Shown piece by piece: positions 24,481-34,262 of a DNA stretch of 64,000 bases. Within the stretch, counting starts at the first letter, position 1, and each line of letters starts with the position of its first letter. The notes below the pieces were generated by a model that did not search any database, was not told where the DNA came from, and worked only from the letters and a program-made list of their open reading frames with translations. Made by a program: the position numbers and the translations under genes. Source of the DNA: Ischnura elegans. Taxonomy: Eukaryota > Arthropoda > Insecta > Odonata > Coenagrionidae. Location: NCBI RefSeq assembly GCF_921293095.1, contig NC_060251.1, positions 39,103,644 through 39,167,643 on the forward strand, read 5' to 3'.

Positions 24481-24529
24481 AAATCATGCCTTGTTACGCC
24501 CCCTTGTGGCCGATTTCGTAATGCCGTCT

Positions 24530-25285
24530 TCTTCTCTAGACTTCTGTAGGATTACTCTTATCTTCCACTTTTGTTAGGAATTCATAGTTGTTCATTCTGT
24601 CGATCAATATTCTCAATGTAATCCATATAAATGAAAATACCTCAATTTTGTCGGGCTAGTGGTCAATTTCACTGACTTCGAAGCATCTCTACTGACGTTC
24701 CTCTCTTTCGCAGCTTCCTACTCCAGCAAAACATCGCATTATACCGTCCGCCGTACGTCGGACTGGTCCGCTTCGTTAAAAGCCATTAATTTTTTCCCCG
24801 ACCGACGCTGAAACATGGTGAGGCTGGCCTTTGGTGAGAGAGTGGGCCATATCTTATGTGACTAGTCCTAATAGAGCGCGCAACTTTCCTGAATCTCAAT
24901 TAGGTTTATTCAAACGACAGTTAACGGACCACAGCCTTCTTTTTTTTTACTCCTACCGATTTTTAACGCGAGTCCCATCAAATACCGCTGACCGTGAGGG
25001 AGCGGTTGTCGCGGCCGGAAAAATCTACGAAAACACGAGAGAGACGGCAGACCGTTGAATTTGCCCAATGTGCCGTTTCCGACAGTTATCTGACTCGCCG
25101 GGTCACGCGACGAAAAGTATCGGTCAGTCCGTATTTGTAACTGCTGAAATTCACCTAAGTTGGTGCTTAGGTACCTACGTACCCAGTGGCTAGTTAAAAG
25201 TAAATAAAAAAAAATAGCAATGAAAATATTTGTTTTCATATAGCAAACTTGAGTTCTATTTCCTTTTATATGAGGGTCGATATAA
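24530..25285. other. Intergenic, moderately CpG-rich
   Basis: GC-richer patch at 24720-25110 with short frames on both strands and no recognisable product. It may be regulatory, but nothing specific is visible. Confidence 0.35.
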
Positions 25286-25289
25286 ATTC

Positions 25290-25959
25290 AATAGGGTGGT
25301 TTCCTCTTATTTTTTTATTGCCTAAATCGAAAGATTATTACTCCTGGAGTACGTATTTCACGCTTTTAGATTTTTAAATGACGATATCTATTTTTCGCGA
25401 TTAAATGAAAAGCGAAAATTTTTAAGCGCGTGAACAAGACGTGACGGGTAAGTATGAATGCCGGGAAAACTCCGTGTGACGTCGTTCTGGTTCCCGCTGC
25501 CGCAAGTGAGGTGACCTTGGGGCGAGGCTTTGAGCGCTGATACGACGCAGGATGTTAGCAGGTAGCAGAGTACCGTGCTAGCTGGTAGCGCTTGGCTTAA
25601 ATAAGGATTATTAATACCTTATCAAACGAAGAAAACTTTCCGACCTTAGCCAGTTTTAATAGGTGATTATTAAGACATGTTTCCCTGAGCTCTGTGCCTC
25701 ATTCATGTATTGGTAATCTCAGACGATGTTGAACTCCTATCTACTCGAACAGAAACTAGGTCCCTGTGACGTCACGTGGAGTGGCATCGCATGGGCGCCA
25801 ATCTGGCCTTTTTCAAATGACGATAAAAGTGACCATTGCCATTCGTCTTAACCGGTATTTCTAAAACCAAATAATTTGTATATTATGAATACACTAATGG
25901 TGGGTAACGAATCGCAATCAATGCCTTTCGTTTTCTTTGATGAAGGAAACTACCCTATT
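25290..25959 (+). mobile_element. 670-bp MITE family, copy A
   Basis: The ends are AATAGGGTGGTTTCCT and its near complement AGGAAACTACCCTATT. Full-length copies lie at 41732-42399 (opposite strand) and 51818-52485 (same strand). Shared interior landmarks include GAGTACGTATTTCA, TTTTCGCGATTAAATGAAAA, GCTTGGCTTAAATAAGGATT and TGACGTCACGTGGAGTGGC. No transposase is encoded. Terminal repeats of about 16 bp mark it as a non-autonomous DNA transposon; the superfamily is not certain. Confidence 0.88.
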
Positions 25960-26550
25960 ATCAAAGTTAATCCACTTATTAGTTATATTTTTAAAGTCGG
26001 TCGAAATATGCCTACTGACGGGAAGAGGCGGGTGGGAAATGTAAATTCAGTATGAACGCCTACTGTCCGTAAATTACATGCAAGTATCACAAAAGTAGGC
26101 AGGAAATGTCATTATGAAGATTATTTTAACTTTCTTTCATCAAAAAATATGCTTGTCTTAAGGATTCATCCTTACTATGAGGGTCACTTGTAGCAATTGA
26201 ACAACAATAGTTTCTTAACTACTTACCACCCATTTTGACGATATGGCTACTCGTCATTTTGAAGAAATTATTTGATGTGTCACCAGAATATAACACTAGA
26301 TTACTGAAAACCACCATCGGAGCAACGCACCTAAACACCTTCACAACCGCAAGCAGAAATATTATTGGCGGAAATGGGTTAATTACGGCCATGGGTTGAA
26401 TCGTTTCTGGTTCGCATCATGTCTAGTAATCATCATTTTAATATCCCCTTGACTAATTCTTTTAAAGAATTTTAGAGAGTAGACATCGGAATTCACTCAA
26501 TTCATAGGTTGATTGACTTTGTGTAATTGCCATCGATGAAAAATGAAGGG
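25960..26550. other. Intergenic, nothing recognised
   Basis: AT-rich non-coding sequence with no feature I can name. Confidence 0.5.
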
Positions 26551-26556
26551 GCGGGA

Positions 26557-26843
26557 CAAGGGGCGGATACAGGATTTTTTCTGGGGGGTGCACAAGGGTC
26601 TGACAAACGAACAATGTTCGCATACTTGACATTAAAAACAAGATACAACAATTACTGAACAAAATATTCTATTAATTTAGATATAAAGTTAGTAACATGA
26701 CATTAAATGATTGTGCTCCGTAATATACAAAACACAAAAACGTAATGATGACAGTATTTAAAAAATATTGTCTATTTTTTAAGCGTATGGGGGGGGGGGT
26801 ACCGGGTACGTGCCCCAGTGCCCTCCCCCTAAATCCGCCTATG
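26557..26843. mobile_element. Probable hAT-type MITE
   Basis: The left end AAGGGGCGGATACAGGAT and right end CTAAATCCGCCTATG are imperfect inverted repeats of the widespread GGCGGATCCAG type, with G-rich and C-rich runs just inside. No target duplication could be confirmed. A related copy may lie at 38869-39123. Confidence 0.5.
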
Positions 26844-26844
26844 G

Positions 26845-27345
26845 GCGGGACCCACAGAGATGGACCCCTAAAAACATTCTTAGCACACTTGAATGAACGG
26901 GGAGATAAAATATCCCCAGGCCTCCAGATACTTTTTGGCGGTCTTGATGTTTGAAAAGAAAAATAGAAAAAAAATAAGAATTCATCGTGAGCCATCACTC
27001 ATTATTGTTGCAGAAGCCCATGTAATCTTCCGCAGCGGTGGTATTTCGAATATTCTAGTTTTCTTGGTTTTGCCCGTTTGTTCATTTTGTCATTCATGCC
27101 TGAATAGAAGGGGAAGCTATTGATATTTGTAAAATAAAAAAATCAGCAAAATATATAAGAGATAATTTTCTAGTAATGATATGTAAACGTACATATCAAA
27201 TGAATTCGAATAAAAATTACTACAGAAAAAACTAATACATTACATGCTCCAGCGACTAACTGAAACGATAAGTAATACTTCCAACAAACGAAAACGACAG
27301 TAATATTTTCGATTCCAAAAACGATGTCATATTTCTTAATCATTT
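26845..27345. other. Upstream flank of the secreted-protein gene
   Basis: AT-rich non-coding sequence with no recognisable transposon and no obvious TATA or initiator. It is probably intronic, because the coding exon at 27747 is preceded by a splice acceptor. Confidence 0.4.
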
Positions 27346-27713
27346 ATGATTCTTGGATCTTTAAGCGTGCTGTGTGTGTTTAGGGTAAAATGAGAATTAT
27401 TTATAATAAGGCCAACAAACCTAGATAATGATCTTTATATTCAATGTCAGTGGTGCCCATGTATAATGAATTCTTGGATCTACAAAACACGCTGTGTATC
27501 TGTAGGGTAAAATAAGAATTATTTATAATAAGACCAAGACACCCAGCTAGTGATATTTATATTCATGTCAGTGCCAGTGGTGCCCATAAATGATGAATTT
27601 TTGGATCTGTACTACTTGCTGTGTCACTGTAGGATAAATTAATTATTTATAATAAGACCAACGCACTCAGCTAGTGATAATTTTACTGAATTTTAGTGGT
27701 GCCCTTAAATGAT
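27346..27713 (+). repeat. Three-unit minisatellite (about 122 bp) upstream of the coding exon
   Basis: The units start near 27346, 27467 and 27592. Each carries TTGGATCT, GCTGTGT, GGTAAAAT or GGATAAAT, AATTATTTATAATAAG and GTGGTGCCC in order, and a fourth unit is only begun. All three keep TTATTTATAA, which fits the MEF2-type consensus YTAWWWWTAR. The array ends 27 bp before the acceptor at 27740. It may be a regulatory array or a neutral minisatellite. Confidence 0.8.
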
Positions 27714-27720
27714 GAATGTT

Positions 27721-27740
27721 ATTTTCTCTCTCGCCCACAG
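27721..27740 (+). promoter_or_regulatory. 3' splice acceptor before the secreted-protein start codon
   Basis: A pyrimidine tract TTTTCTCTCTCGCCCACAG ends at 27740 and is followed by GTCACG and ATG at 27747. This placement implies an upstream untranslated exon. It also sets the start codon, since the open frame continuing upstream would lie in the intron and the minisatellite. Confidence 0.7.
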
Positions 27741-27746
27741 GTCACG

Positions 27747-30700
27747 ATGTCAGGCAGATCAATGATTCTAAGCGTCCCGATGCTGCTTTTACTCCTCGTC
27801 CACACCTTACCACTGGCGTCGGCGGACACCATCCCTCTGGCTGCCGTCACGGGATACCGCCTGCCCGGGATATTCGCCCTGAATGACGGCAAACCCTTCT
27901 ACCTGGACAGGGACCCCGTTACGGGAGCAGTCACCTTTAACCCCAGCGGAGGAGCCTCAACCCAGGCGGTACCTTCCGAGCCGATGGCGGCTGAGTCGTC
28001 GCCGGTCGCCGACGCAGCGACCGCCGCGGACGAGTACGAAGAGGACGAGGAAGACGATGGAGACCACCGACCAGCACCAGCCGCAGTTGCAGACAGGGGT
28101 CGCCCGGCAGGGCCCCTGAAAGCAGCCCCTGTCGTGGAGGAAGTTGAGGAAGACGGACCACCCCCTCCGCGAGCCGCTCCCCTTTCCAAGGACGAGATCG
28201 ACAGGAAGGACACGGTGTCCTCTTCAAAAGGATCCTCAGGGGGCAGACCGAACGAGATTCAGGATGGCGGAAACCCTTACTTCCAACAGTTCCTCAACCT
28301 CAACGTGCACGAGTACGGAGATAGGATCCCGGGGGCATCCAACATCAGGGACGAACCTTATTCTTTCGGGGGTCTGGGCATAGGGTCCTCTCCGCTTGAG
28401 AAGGAATACAAGTTCCCCCTAATATCCAGCTCATACGCGAGTACGAAGGTACAGGGTGCGGGTGGGAACTATTTCTACGGACCGAAAGGAGCCGACAAGG
28501 AAAAGAACAAGGAAAAAGACAAGTACAGACCAGCTTATGCCGATCACTACACGCCGTCCAGCACCAAGAAGCCGACCCCTTCGTACTACCACGAAAGCGG
28601 GAACGACGATGACGACCATTACTACGGCAGACCGTCTTCATCTTCGTCGTCATCTGCATCCAATCCTGAGGAGGAGGAAGAGGAGGAAGATTACCACAAG
28701 TTCGCGGGAAGCAGTCACCAAGGGAACCGAGGTGAGAGCGAGGAGGGAGCCGACGAAGGAGAGGAGGAAGGAGACGAATCGATTGACGACCTGGTAGAAG
28801 AGGTGGCCGATTACAACAGACCACCCGTGCACCCGAAGAGGCCGGAGGCTCCACCAAGGCAACCACCCAAAGAATCGTCACCGACCACCCACCATCACCA
28901 TTACCAAGGGGATGAGGCGGACGAAGAGGCCTCCCAAGACTATGACGAAGAGAAACCCTCGTATTACGGTGGAGGCGGTGGTTTCGGTGGCAGGCCCGCG
29001 GCTGACAAGCAGCGTCCCCAGCAGACTTACTACTACGGCCAGCCGTCCGACGAGGAGGAAGAAGAAGAAGAACAAGGTGATGTACCGCAGAGGAAGCCAA
29101 CTAGGGTGCAAGGTGCTGACCAAGGAGAGGAGGACAGGCCCAAACCATCGCAGGCGAGCGAGGAGGAAGCCGGAGAGGAAGGAGGCGAAGAAGGAGAGAG
29201 TACTGTTAAGGAAAAACCTCAGAAGTTACCGCCAAAACCTTCGCTGTCGTATCTCGGCTTCAGTTCCGATTTTGAAAAGGATCACGAAGCAATTTTTGGA
29301 GAAAAATTACAAGGTAGCCAAAAGGTAGAGAGGCCTTCGAACGAAGGCCCTGGCTACAATTACGGCTACAGTGGACCCCCCCAAAATTTTGGAATCGGCG
29401 GTTTTTACTCAAGTGATTTTGAAGGTCCTCAGAGGAAACCTGCGCCAGAGCCAGAAACAGTCCATTCGGAATCTGAAGATGAGAAACCACAGCCCTCGAA
29501 CAAGAAAGAAGAAGGTGCCGAAGAAGAGGAAGAAGACGAAGAAGAAGAGGTCGTCCGAAAGCCATATGATAACAGACGTCCATATAACCCACCACAAGTT
29601 GTGAGGTTCACTCCTGCTCAGTCTTCTCAAGCCCCTACTGAAAGGGTTCCAGCACAGCAATCCACCCAAACTACTCCAAAACCTACCACAACCACCAAGC
29701 AAGGAACCTATTACAAGCCTTCTTATCAATCTCCATACGGCATTGAAGAGCCTTTCAGACCAATTTATGGTCCCGGAGAATACGATGAGCCAATTCGTCC
29801 ACGACCTGGACAAAACTATCAGCAATCTTCAAACAACAGGCAGGAAATCCAACAACCAGTGAGGCCATCTTCAATTCCACCCAACAGATCCACTCCTTCC
29901 CCTGATACAAGGCCTAGTGGCATTCCCCAGTATGATAGTTACTTTCCTGTTAGAACGCAAAATCTGAACACACTGCCCCCAAACAAGAAGGATAATTTGC
30001 CAGATACAACCAGGAAGGATCCCATTTCATCTACTTACAAACCCTATTATGAATCCAAAACAAAGAAACCAATTGAACAGGGGCCTCCATCATGGAAAGT
30101 TTACCCAAGCAGCAATGAGAATGGATCACAACCTTCAAGACCAAACCAAGATGAGTCGAAAGAATCACCTGTCCTTCGGGAGCAAGTAAAACCAACAACG
30201 AGCAATCAAGAAATAATAACAAAAAGACCTGCAACACTGCCTCCTCCTCCTCCCCCACACAGGGAAATAATTGGCATTGGTAGTGTTGGAGAGCCTGAAT
30301 TTGTACAACCAGCAAATAACAAGCCATCTTATGGACCATTTCGATTCCCAGAGCAAGATTATGCACCAAGGCCCATTCTCCCACCACAAAACGGTCTCGC
30401 ATTTGCCCAAAGGCCTTCAAACATCAATCCAGTGACTGCCAAGCCAAGTCTTCCTCCTCCACCATTTGGATTTCCGCCACAAGGCCCTCAAAGACCTATC
30501 CTTCCACCATCCCAAAATATAAGACCTCAGCTCTCAGAAACTCATCCTCCTCAATACCTGCCCCAAAGACCACCAGCACTCGGTGGTGGCCCTCCTCCCC
30601 CTCCACGACGTTGGGAAGACAGACCCGTTCACCCACATCCAAGTGCCCGTCCTCCTTCACAAAACTTCCTGCATAGGCCACCTCCATCGAGAATGCAAGA

Positions 30701-32399
30701 TCAGCCACTGAATGCTCCTCCTCCCACTGGTGGACACCCTTACAAATTTGTCTCACGCAAACCCAGTCAGGAGCCTGTACTGATGGGTTCTGCTCCAAAT
30801 GCAGTCTTCGGAAATGCTTTCAACCCGAACAGTAAGAAGAGTCCCCCACCAAATGGCCCTAAAGCACAAGTTCCTGACCCAAATCTCCCTAATATCCTGC
30901 CGCAGTTCAGGCCGAATGCCAAGATTTCTTACTCCACGATTCATAGGGAAAATAGACCATTCGGCATCCCACCTCCCCCACCACCACCGCAATATGGCCC
31001 AAACCAAAGAATCAGCAACATTCCAGAGAGGAGAATAATTTCACCTTTTTACGATCACCTTCAGCCTCCACCCCCACCACCAAACAGACTGCAGAGGATT
31101 CATGGACCAGAACATGAAATCCCTTATGGACCTCCCCAGGTTTACCCTTTTGGTCCAGGTGGTTCACCCCCAGTTGGTAGGAGATCTGGACAGCATCACC
31201 AAGCAAGAGTAGGAGAAGACAGTTCAGACAGTAGCTCAGAGAGTGAGGAAGATGTCAGGAAAAGGCCTCAGGTTACCACTCTCCAAATGATGAGGAATGG
31301 ACTAATGGAGCATCAGGCGGCAAGGCATCCCATTGTCTCAAAGGAGGATACTGGCCCTAAATCAACTGCTACTCCTACTACGGCTACAGTTCAGCTAAAG
31401 CCTACAGTGTACATCACACCAGATGACGGAGCTACTGGTGCTTCCCTGTCAGTTGATTCCTCAGCTTCTGAAGAGCATCCTGTTTTTGTAGTTTATCCAG
31501 TATCCAGTGATCCCTCTACAAGAGAAGATGGTGTGGTGGTTGGGACAAGAGGGTCTCAGAGGCCACTACCCCCATCATCATTTGCTGAAAAATCCGAGGT
31601 CTCAGTTCTTCCACAGAGGCCCAACTCAGTCCACTCTGATTTTCCCTACCCACTGCTTAAGCCAAGCTCTACCCTTCCTACAAAGCCTTCCAAAACAGAT
31701 TCTGAGATTGTCGGGCCAATTTATTCATCAGTAGCTGAAGAGGGCCCAAGCGATCGCATCAAGGAGAACACAGAATCCAACATCATTCCTTATCTTCAAG
31801 ACTATTCACCATATGCCACCAGAAAACCAGCGGTTGCACCTAATGAGCCATCTTCCACCTCAGCTGCAACGGAACCAAGCCCAGTCACAACTTCATCCCC
31901 TTCGTCAACAACAACAACTTCCTCTACTGAAAAGCCATCAACTAAGGCTCCGGTCACGATAGTGAATGCATGGCAACCAGATTCTGAAGTGGAGGTATCA
32001 GCAACAATGCATACTGGACATTCAGGTGTCCCTGTCAACCATCGTCCATTGGTAGAAGAGAAAACGGAAGTGTCATCACCATCCCCATTGAATTTCCAGG
32101 CACCATTCCATGCTAGTGAAAACATCGATCCAGCTCCGGACTCTGGGTGGAGTGCTGTCGGGGGCACACCTTCCACAGATTTTCCTACAGGAAGTAGTTC
32201 ATCAATTTCTAGAGGAGATTACAACATAGGGACCAACGTAAAACCAAATGACGGTGACAATGGTGACAATTCTAAGTTTGACTTTGACAACTTCAAGCCT
32301 CAGCTTTTCGGAGGATTCAAACCAATATTCACACATTCAGCTGAGGGTGATGATGCATTTAAATATGCTTTGGGCACGACGGAGAGGCAGGAAAGATAG
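27747..32399 (+). CDS. Large secreted acidic/proline-rich low-complexity protein
   Basis: A single uninterrupted coding exon gives 1550 residues. Residues 1-26 form a signal peptide (basic start, LSVPMLLLLLVHTLPLASA, likely cut before DTIPLAAV), so the product should be secreted. Ordered regions are few: DTIPLAAVTGYRLPGIFALN (27-46), NPYFQQFLNLNVHEYGDRI (about 178-196), YKFPLISSSYASTKVQG (about 221-237), SYLGFSSDFEKDHEAIFGE (about 501-519), GFYSSDFEGP, and a C-terminal FDFDNFKPQLFGGFKPIF (about 1511-1528). Between them lie Glu/Asp runs (near 99, 295-350 and 600), Tyr/Gly patches, long Pro-rich tracts with polyproline runs (near 831, 1075 and 1108), an acidic Ser cluster (about 1158-1170) and a Ser/Thr-rich mucin-like stretch (about 1369-1400). 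No cysteine-rich, chitin-binding or enzyme domain is seen. I do not recognise the family. An extracellular-matrix, cuticle or mucin-like role is possible but inferred only from composition. Confidence 0.85.
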   Translation: MSGRSMILSVPMLLLLLVHTLPLASADTIPLAAVTGYRLPGIFALNDGKPFYLDRDPVTGAVTFNPSGGASTQAVPSEPMAAESSPVADAATAADEYEEDEEDDGDHRPAPAAVADRGRPAGPLKAAPVVEEVEEDGPPPPRAAPLSKDEIDRKDTVSSSKGSSGGRPNEIQDGGNPYFQQFLNLNVHEYGDRIPGASNIRDEPYSFGGLGIGSSPLEKEYKFPLISSSYASTKVQGAGGNYFYGPKGADKEKNKEKDKYRPAYADHYTPSSTKKPTPSYYHESGNDDDDHYYGRPSSSSSSSASNPEEEEEEEDYHKFAGSSHQGNRGESEEGADEGEEEGDESIDDLVEEVADYNRPPVHPKRPEAPPRQPPKESSPTTHHHHYQGDEADEEASQDYDEEKPSYYGGGGGFGGRPAADKQRPQQTYYYGQPSDEEEEEEEQGDVPQRKPTRVQGADQGEEDRPKPSQASEEEAGEEGGEEGESTVKEKPQKLPPKPSLSYLGFSSDFEKDHEAIFGEKLQGSQKVERPSNEGPGYNYGYSGPPQNFGIGGFYSSDFEGPQRKPAPEPETVHSESEDEKPQPSNKKEEGAEEEEEDEEEEVVRKPYDNRRPYNPPQVVRFTPAQSSQAPTERVPAQQSTQTTPKPTTTTKQGTYYKPSYQSPYGIEEPFRPIYGPGEYDEPIRPRPGQNYQQSSNNRQEIQQPVRPSSIPPNRSTPSPDTRPSGIPQYDSYFPVRTQNLNTLPPNKKDNLPDTTRKDPISSTYKPYYESKTKKPIEQGPPSWKVYPSSNENGSQPSRPNQDESKESPVLREQVKPTTSNQEIITKRPATLPPPPPPHREIIGIGSVGEPEFVQPANNKPSYGPFRFPEQDYAPRPILPPQNGLAFAQRPSNINPVTAKPSLPPPPFGFPPQGPQRPILPPSQNIRPQLSETHPPQYLPQRPPALGGGPPPPPRRWEDRPVHPHPSARPPSQNFLHRPPPSRMQDQPLNAPPPTGGHPYKFVSRKPSQEPVLMGSAPNAVFGNAFNPNSKKSPPPNGPKAQVPDPNLPNILPQFRPNAKISYSTIHRENRPFGIPPPPPPPQYGPNQRISNIPERRIISPFYDHLQPPPPPPNRLQRIHGPEHEIPYGPPQVYPFGPGGSPPVGRRSGQHHQARVGEDSSDSSSESEEDVRKRPQVTTLQMMRNGLMEHQAARHPIVSKEDTGPKSTATPTTATVQLKPTVYITPDDGATGASLSVDSSASEEHPVFVVYPVSSDPSTREDGVVVGTRGSQRPLPPSSFAEKSEVSVLPQRPNSVHSDFPYPLLKPSSTLPTKPSKTDSEIVGPIYSSVAEEGPSDRIKENTESNIIPYLQDYSPYATRKPAVAPNEPSSTSAATEPSPVTTSSPSSTTTTSSTEKPSTKAPVTIVNAWQPDSEVEVSATMHTGHSGVPVNHRPLVEEKTEVSSPSPLNFQAPFHASENIDPAPDSGWSAVGGTPSTDFPTGSSSSISRGDYNIGTNVKPNDGDNGDNSKFDFDNFKPQLFGGFKPIFTHSAEGDDAFKYALGTTERQER

Positions 32400-32455
32400 T
32401 GGTTGTGGCAGAGCGTAGAAGTAATGATATGAACATGACTTGATTCCTGAGATGC

Positions 32456-32461
32456 AATAAA
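32456..32461 (+). terminator. Polyadenylation signal AATAAA, proximal
   Basis: AATAAA lies 57 bp after the stop codon of the secreted-protein gene. It could give a very short 3' untranslated region. Confidence 0.5.
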
Positions 32462-33698
32462 GTTACTTCAACGAATCAGTCAAACATAGACTGAGGGAAT
32501 AGTGGCCTCACCTTGAATCAGTTTGGGAGGTTATGGGAAAATTTCCTAAGGCACATTTTTAAATTCTTTTGGGGAGAAAAGGATAAGAATAAATCCAAAT
32601 ATTCCTTGGATGATGCTCAGTATAATGTTGGACCAGTGAGAATGACTAATAATGCTTTTAACGAGGATGCCAAAATAAAGAGAATAATTGCTGTAGGTAA
32701 TTTTGAGTTTGCCTGGTGTTAACATATTGAATGCAAACGATCTGCACAGCAGGAATCCAGGATTTTATTCATATGGGAATAATTTTCAAGTTCACCTCTC
32801 ATGGTACAGAAAATTTCTGTGATATAAAACTGTTTAGATCACTCCATGCATTATGAAACTGTGCATCACTCTCTACTTTGATGGAGGTGACATAAATTCC
32901 CAGTAGCCGCAATACTGATGAAAGCTGGTCTAATACTCCTGTCATCATGTTTGGGAATCCTCATTAGTCAAACACCTTATAATTCCTGATTTATGTTACA
33001 CTCACAGTAGCTATTGAGGCTTACAATGACTATTTATGTAAATGACCCTAGACCAAATATTTAATATTAGGCATATACCATTGACATGTGCATCTTCATG
33101 ATTTGGGTGCACATAGCATCTTGAATAATTTATTTCATACAAACATCACATTGACTTGACTGACAAAATTCATGTCATCATATCATCATCATTTATGAGC
33201 ACGATACATTTAATGTCTTCATTCTCCATATCCAATGAACAGGTTTACCAAGACATAATCAATGTTGTGAACATGGAAATCACAGCTTTAAGATCCCACC
33301 CCAAGACTTTCATGGCATGTTTCCCAGTTTGAAAATTAGATAAATGAAATACATGTTACTTTTCCCCACAGCATGCCAGAAACTGACAATAATGGCTATA
33401 ATGTCATTAGACATGACAGCACTTATGTTATTAGAGAGATAATTTTGCTCTTTGAATATTATTAACTTGAAATATGATAAACTTTCATTTATCTTTTTTT
33501 CCTTGACTATCATCCCCAATGACTGCATATTGTCTTTAACTGTAATATATAATTAAAAAAGCCTGGGATGAATTATTGTTAAAACATGTCAATTGATATG
33601 AATGTGTGCATGAGTGTGTAGAAGTATGAGACTGGCTGTTAGTGTGTTTGAGATTATGAATATATTAGAAGTGAAAGTATTAATGTCTGTTAAGAGGA
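32462..33698. other. Probable longer 3' untranslated region or 3' flank
   Basis: CpG-poor, AT-rich sequence free of transposon termini, in contrast to what follows at 33773. It leads to a second AATAAA at 33699, so it may be the extended 3' untranslated region of the secreted-protein gene. Confidence 0.4.
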
Positions 33699-33704
33699 AA
33701 TAAA
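33699..33704 (+). terminator. Polyadenylation signal AATAAA, distal
   Basis: The sequence GAGGAAATAAAGTCTCTTTCTC has a canonical hexamer followed by a T-rich element. It lies 1.3 kb after the secreted-protein stop. Confidence 0.45.
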
Positions 33705-33772
33705 GTCTCTTTCTCAAAAATACCAAAGGTGTAATTCATTAAAATGTAAATTTATTTAGACTACTAGCAGTC

Positions 33773-33897
33773 CATGTAATATTTCAAATCCTGCCGAGTT
33801 AACGGCGGTGAAATATTGATGTTTTGCCATGAGAAAAATTTTTCCTGGACTGGGAATTGAACTACAGACCTTTGGCTTTCCCGATCACTGAGTTTTA
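33773..33897 (-). repeat. SINE family 1, minus copy
   Basis: On the reverse strand a tRNA-like head with AAAGGTCTGTAGTTCAATTC (box B-like) is followed by a body with TTTTTCTCATGGCAA and AATATTTCACCGCCG. With 33898-33975 it forms a foldback, because two copies lie head to head. The family recurs at 34139. Confidence 0.65.
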
Positions 33898-33975
33898 GTC
33901 CAGGGGAATTTTTTCTCATGACAATTCATGAATATTTCACCGCTGTTCACACGGGACGATTTGAAATATTACACA
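33898..33975 (+). repeat. SINE family 1, plus body fragment
   Basis: Contains TTTTTTCTCATGACAATTC and GAATATTTCACCGCTG, the body sequence of the adjacent minus copy in inverted orientation. It has no tRNA-like head of its own beyond the shared centre. Confidence 0.6.
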
Positions 33976-34138
33976 AAGCACTTTGTGTGGCTTTAGCACA
34001 GGTTTGAGCACAGGCTCTCAACCGGTTGTGGCTTCTTGGAAGTCCTTTCTCCCTCTCGTTGCCATCCTTAAAGGATTGCGAGGACCTTACACCTAGTACC
34101 ATGAGCCTCAGTAAAATTGCCATAGGATTTAAGGAACC

Positions 34139-34262
34139 AGGATAGCGCAGTGGTCTGTGCAGTGACCAAGAAAGCTAAAGGTCCGTGGTTCGATTCCCGG
34201 TTTAGGGGATGGCAATGGTTTTCTCATGGCAATTCAAGAATACTAGCAGGCCACCCGGCTTT
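34139..34262 (+). repeat. SINE family 1, plus copy with tRNA-derived head
   Basis: Box A-like GATAGCGCAGTGGTCTGTG is followed 30 bp later by box B GGTTCGATTCC at 34187-34197, then the SINE body with TTTTCTCATGGCAATTCAAG. The head lacks a convincing acceptor stem and runs into the body, so it is a SINE rather than a tRNA gene. Confidence 0.7.

Noticed and set aside
27346..27713. Regularly spaced repeats that might suggest a CRISPR-like array.
   Set aside because: The whole 122-bp unit repeats with no unique spacers, and the setting is an animal genome.
27696..27746. The long open frame of the secreted protein can be extended upstream to a GTG codon.
   Set aside because: The extension lies in the minisatellite and across a strong splice acceptor, and the signal peptide begins properly at the ATG at 27747.
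28345..29100. A 251-codon minus-strand frame and many others within the secreted-protein exon.
   Set aside because: They are shadows of the low-complexity, GC-rich coding sequence on the plus strand and consist of Arg/Leu/Pro-rich nonsense.
34139..34215. Possible tRNA gene with box A and box B.
   Set aside because: No acceptor stem pairs and the block continues into a SINE body shared with nearby copies.
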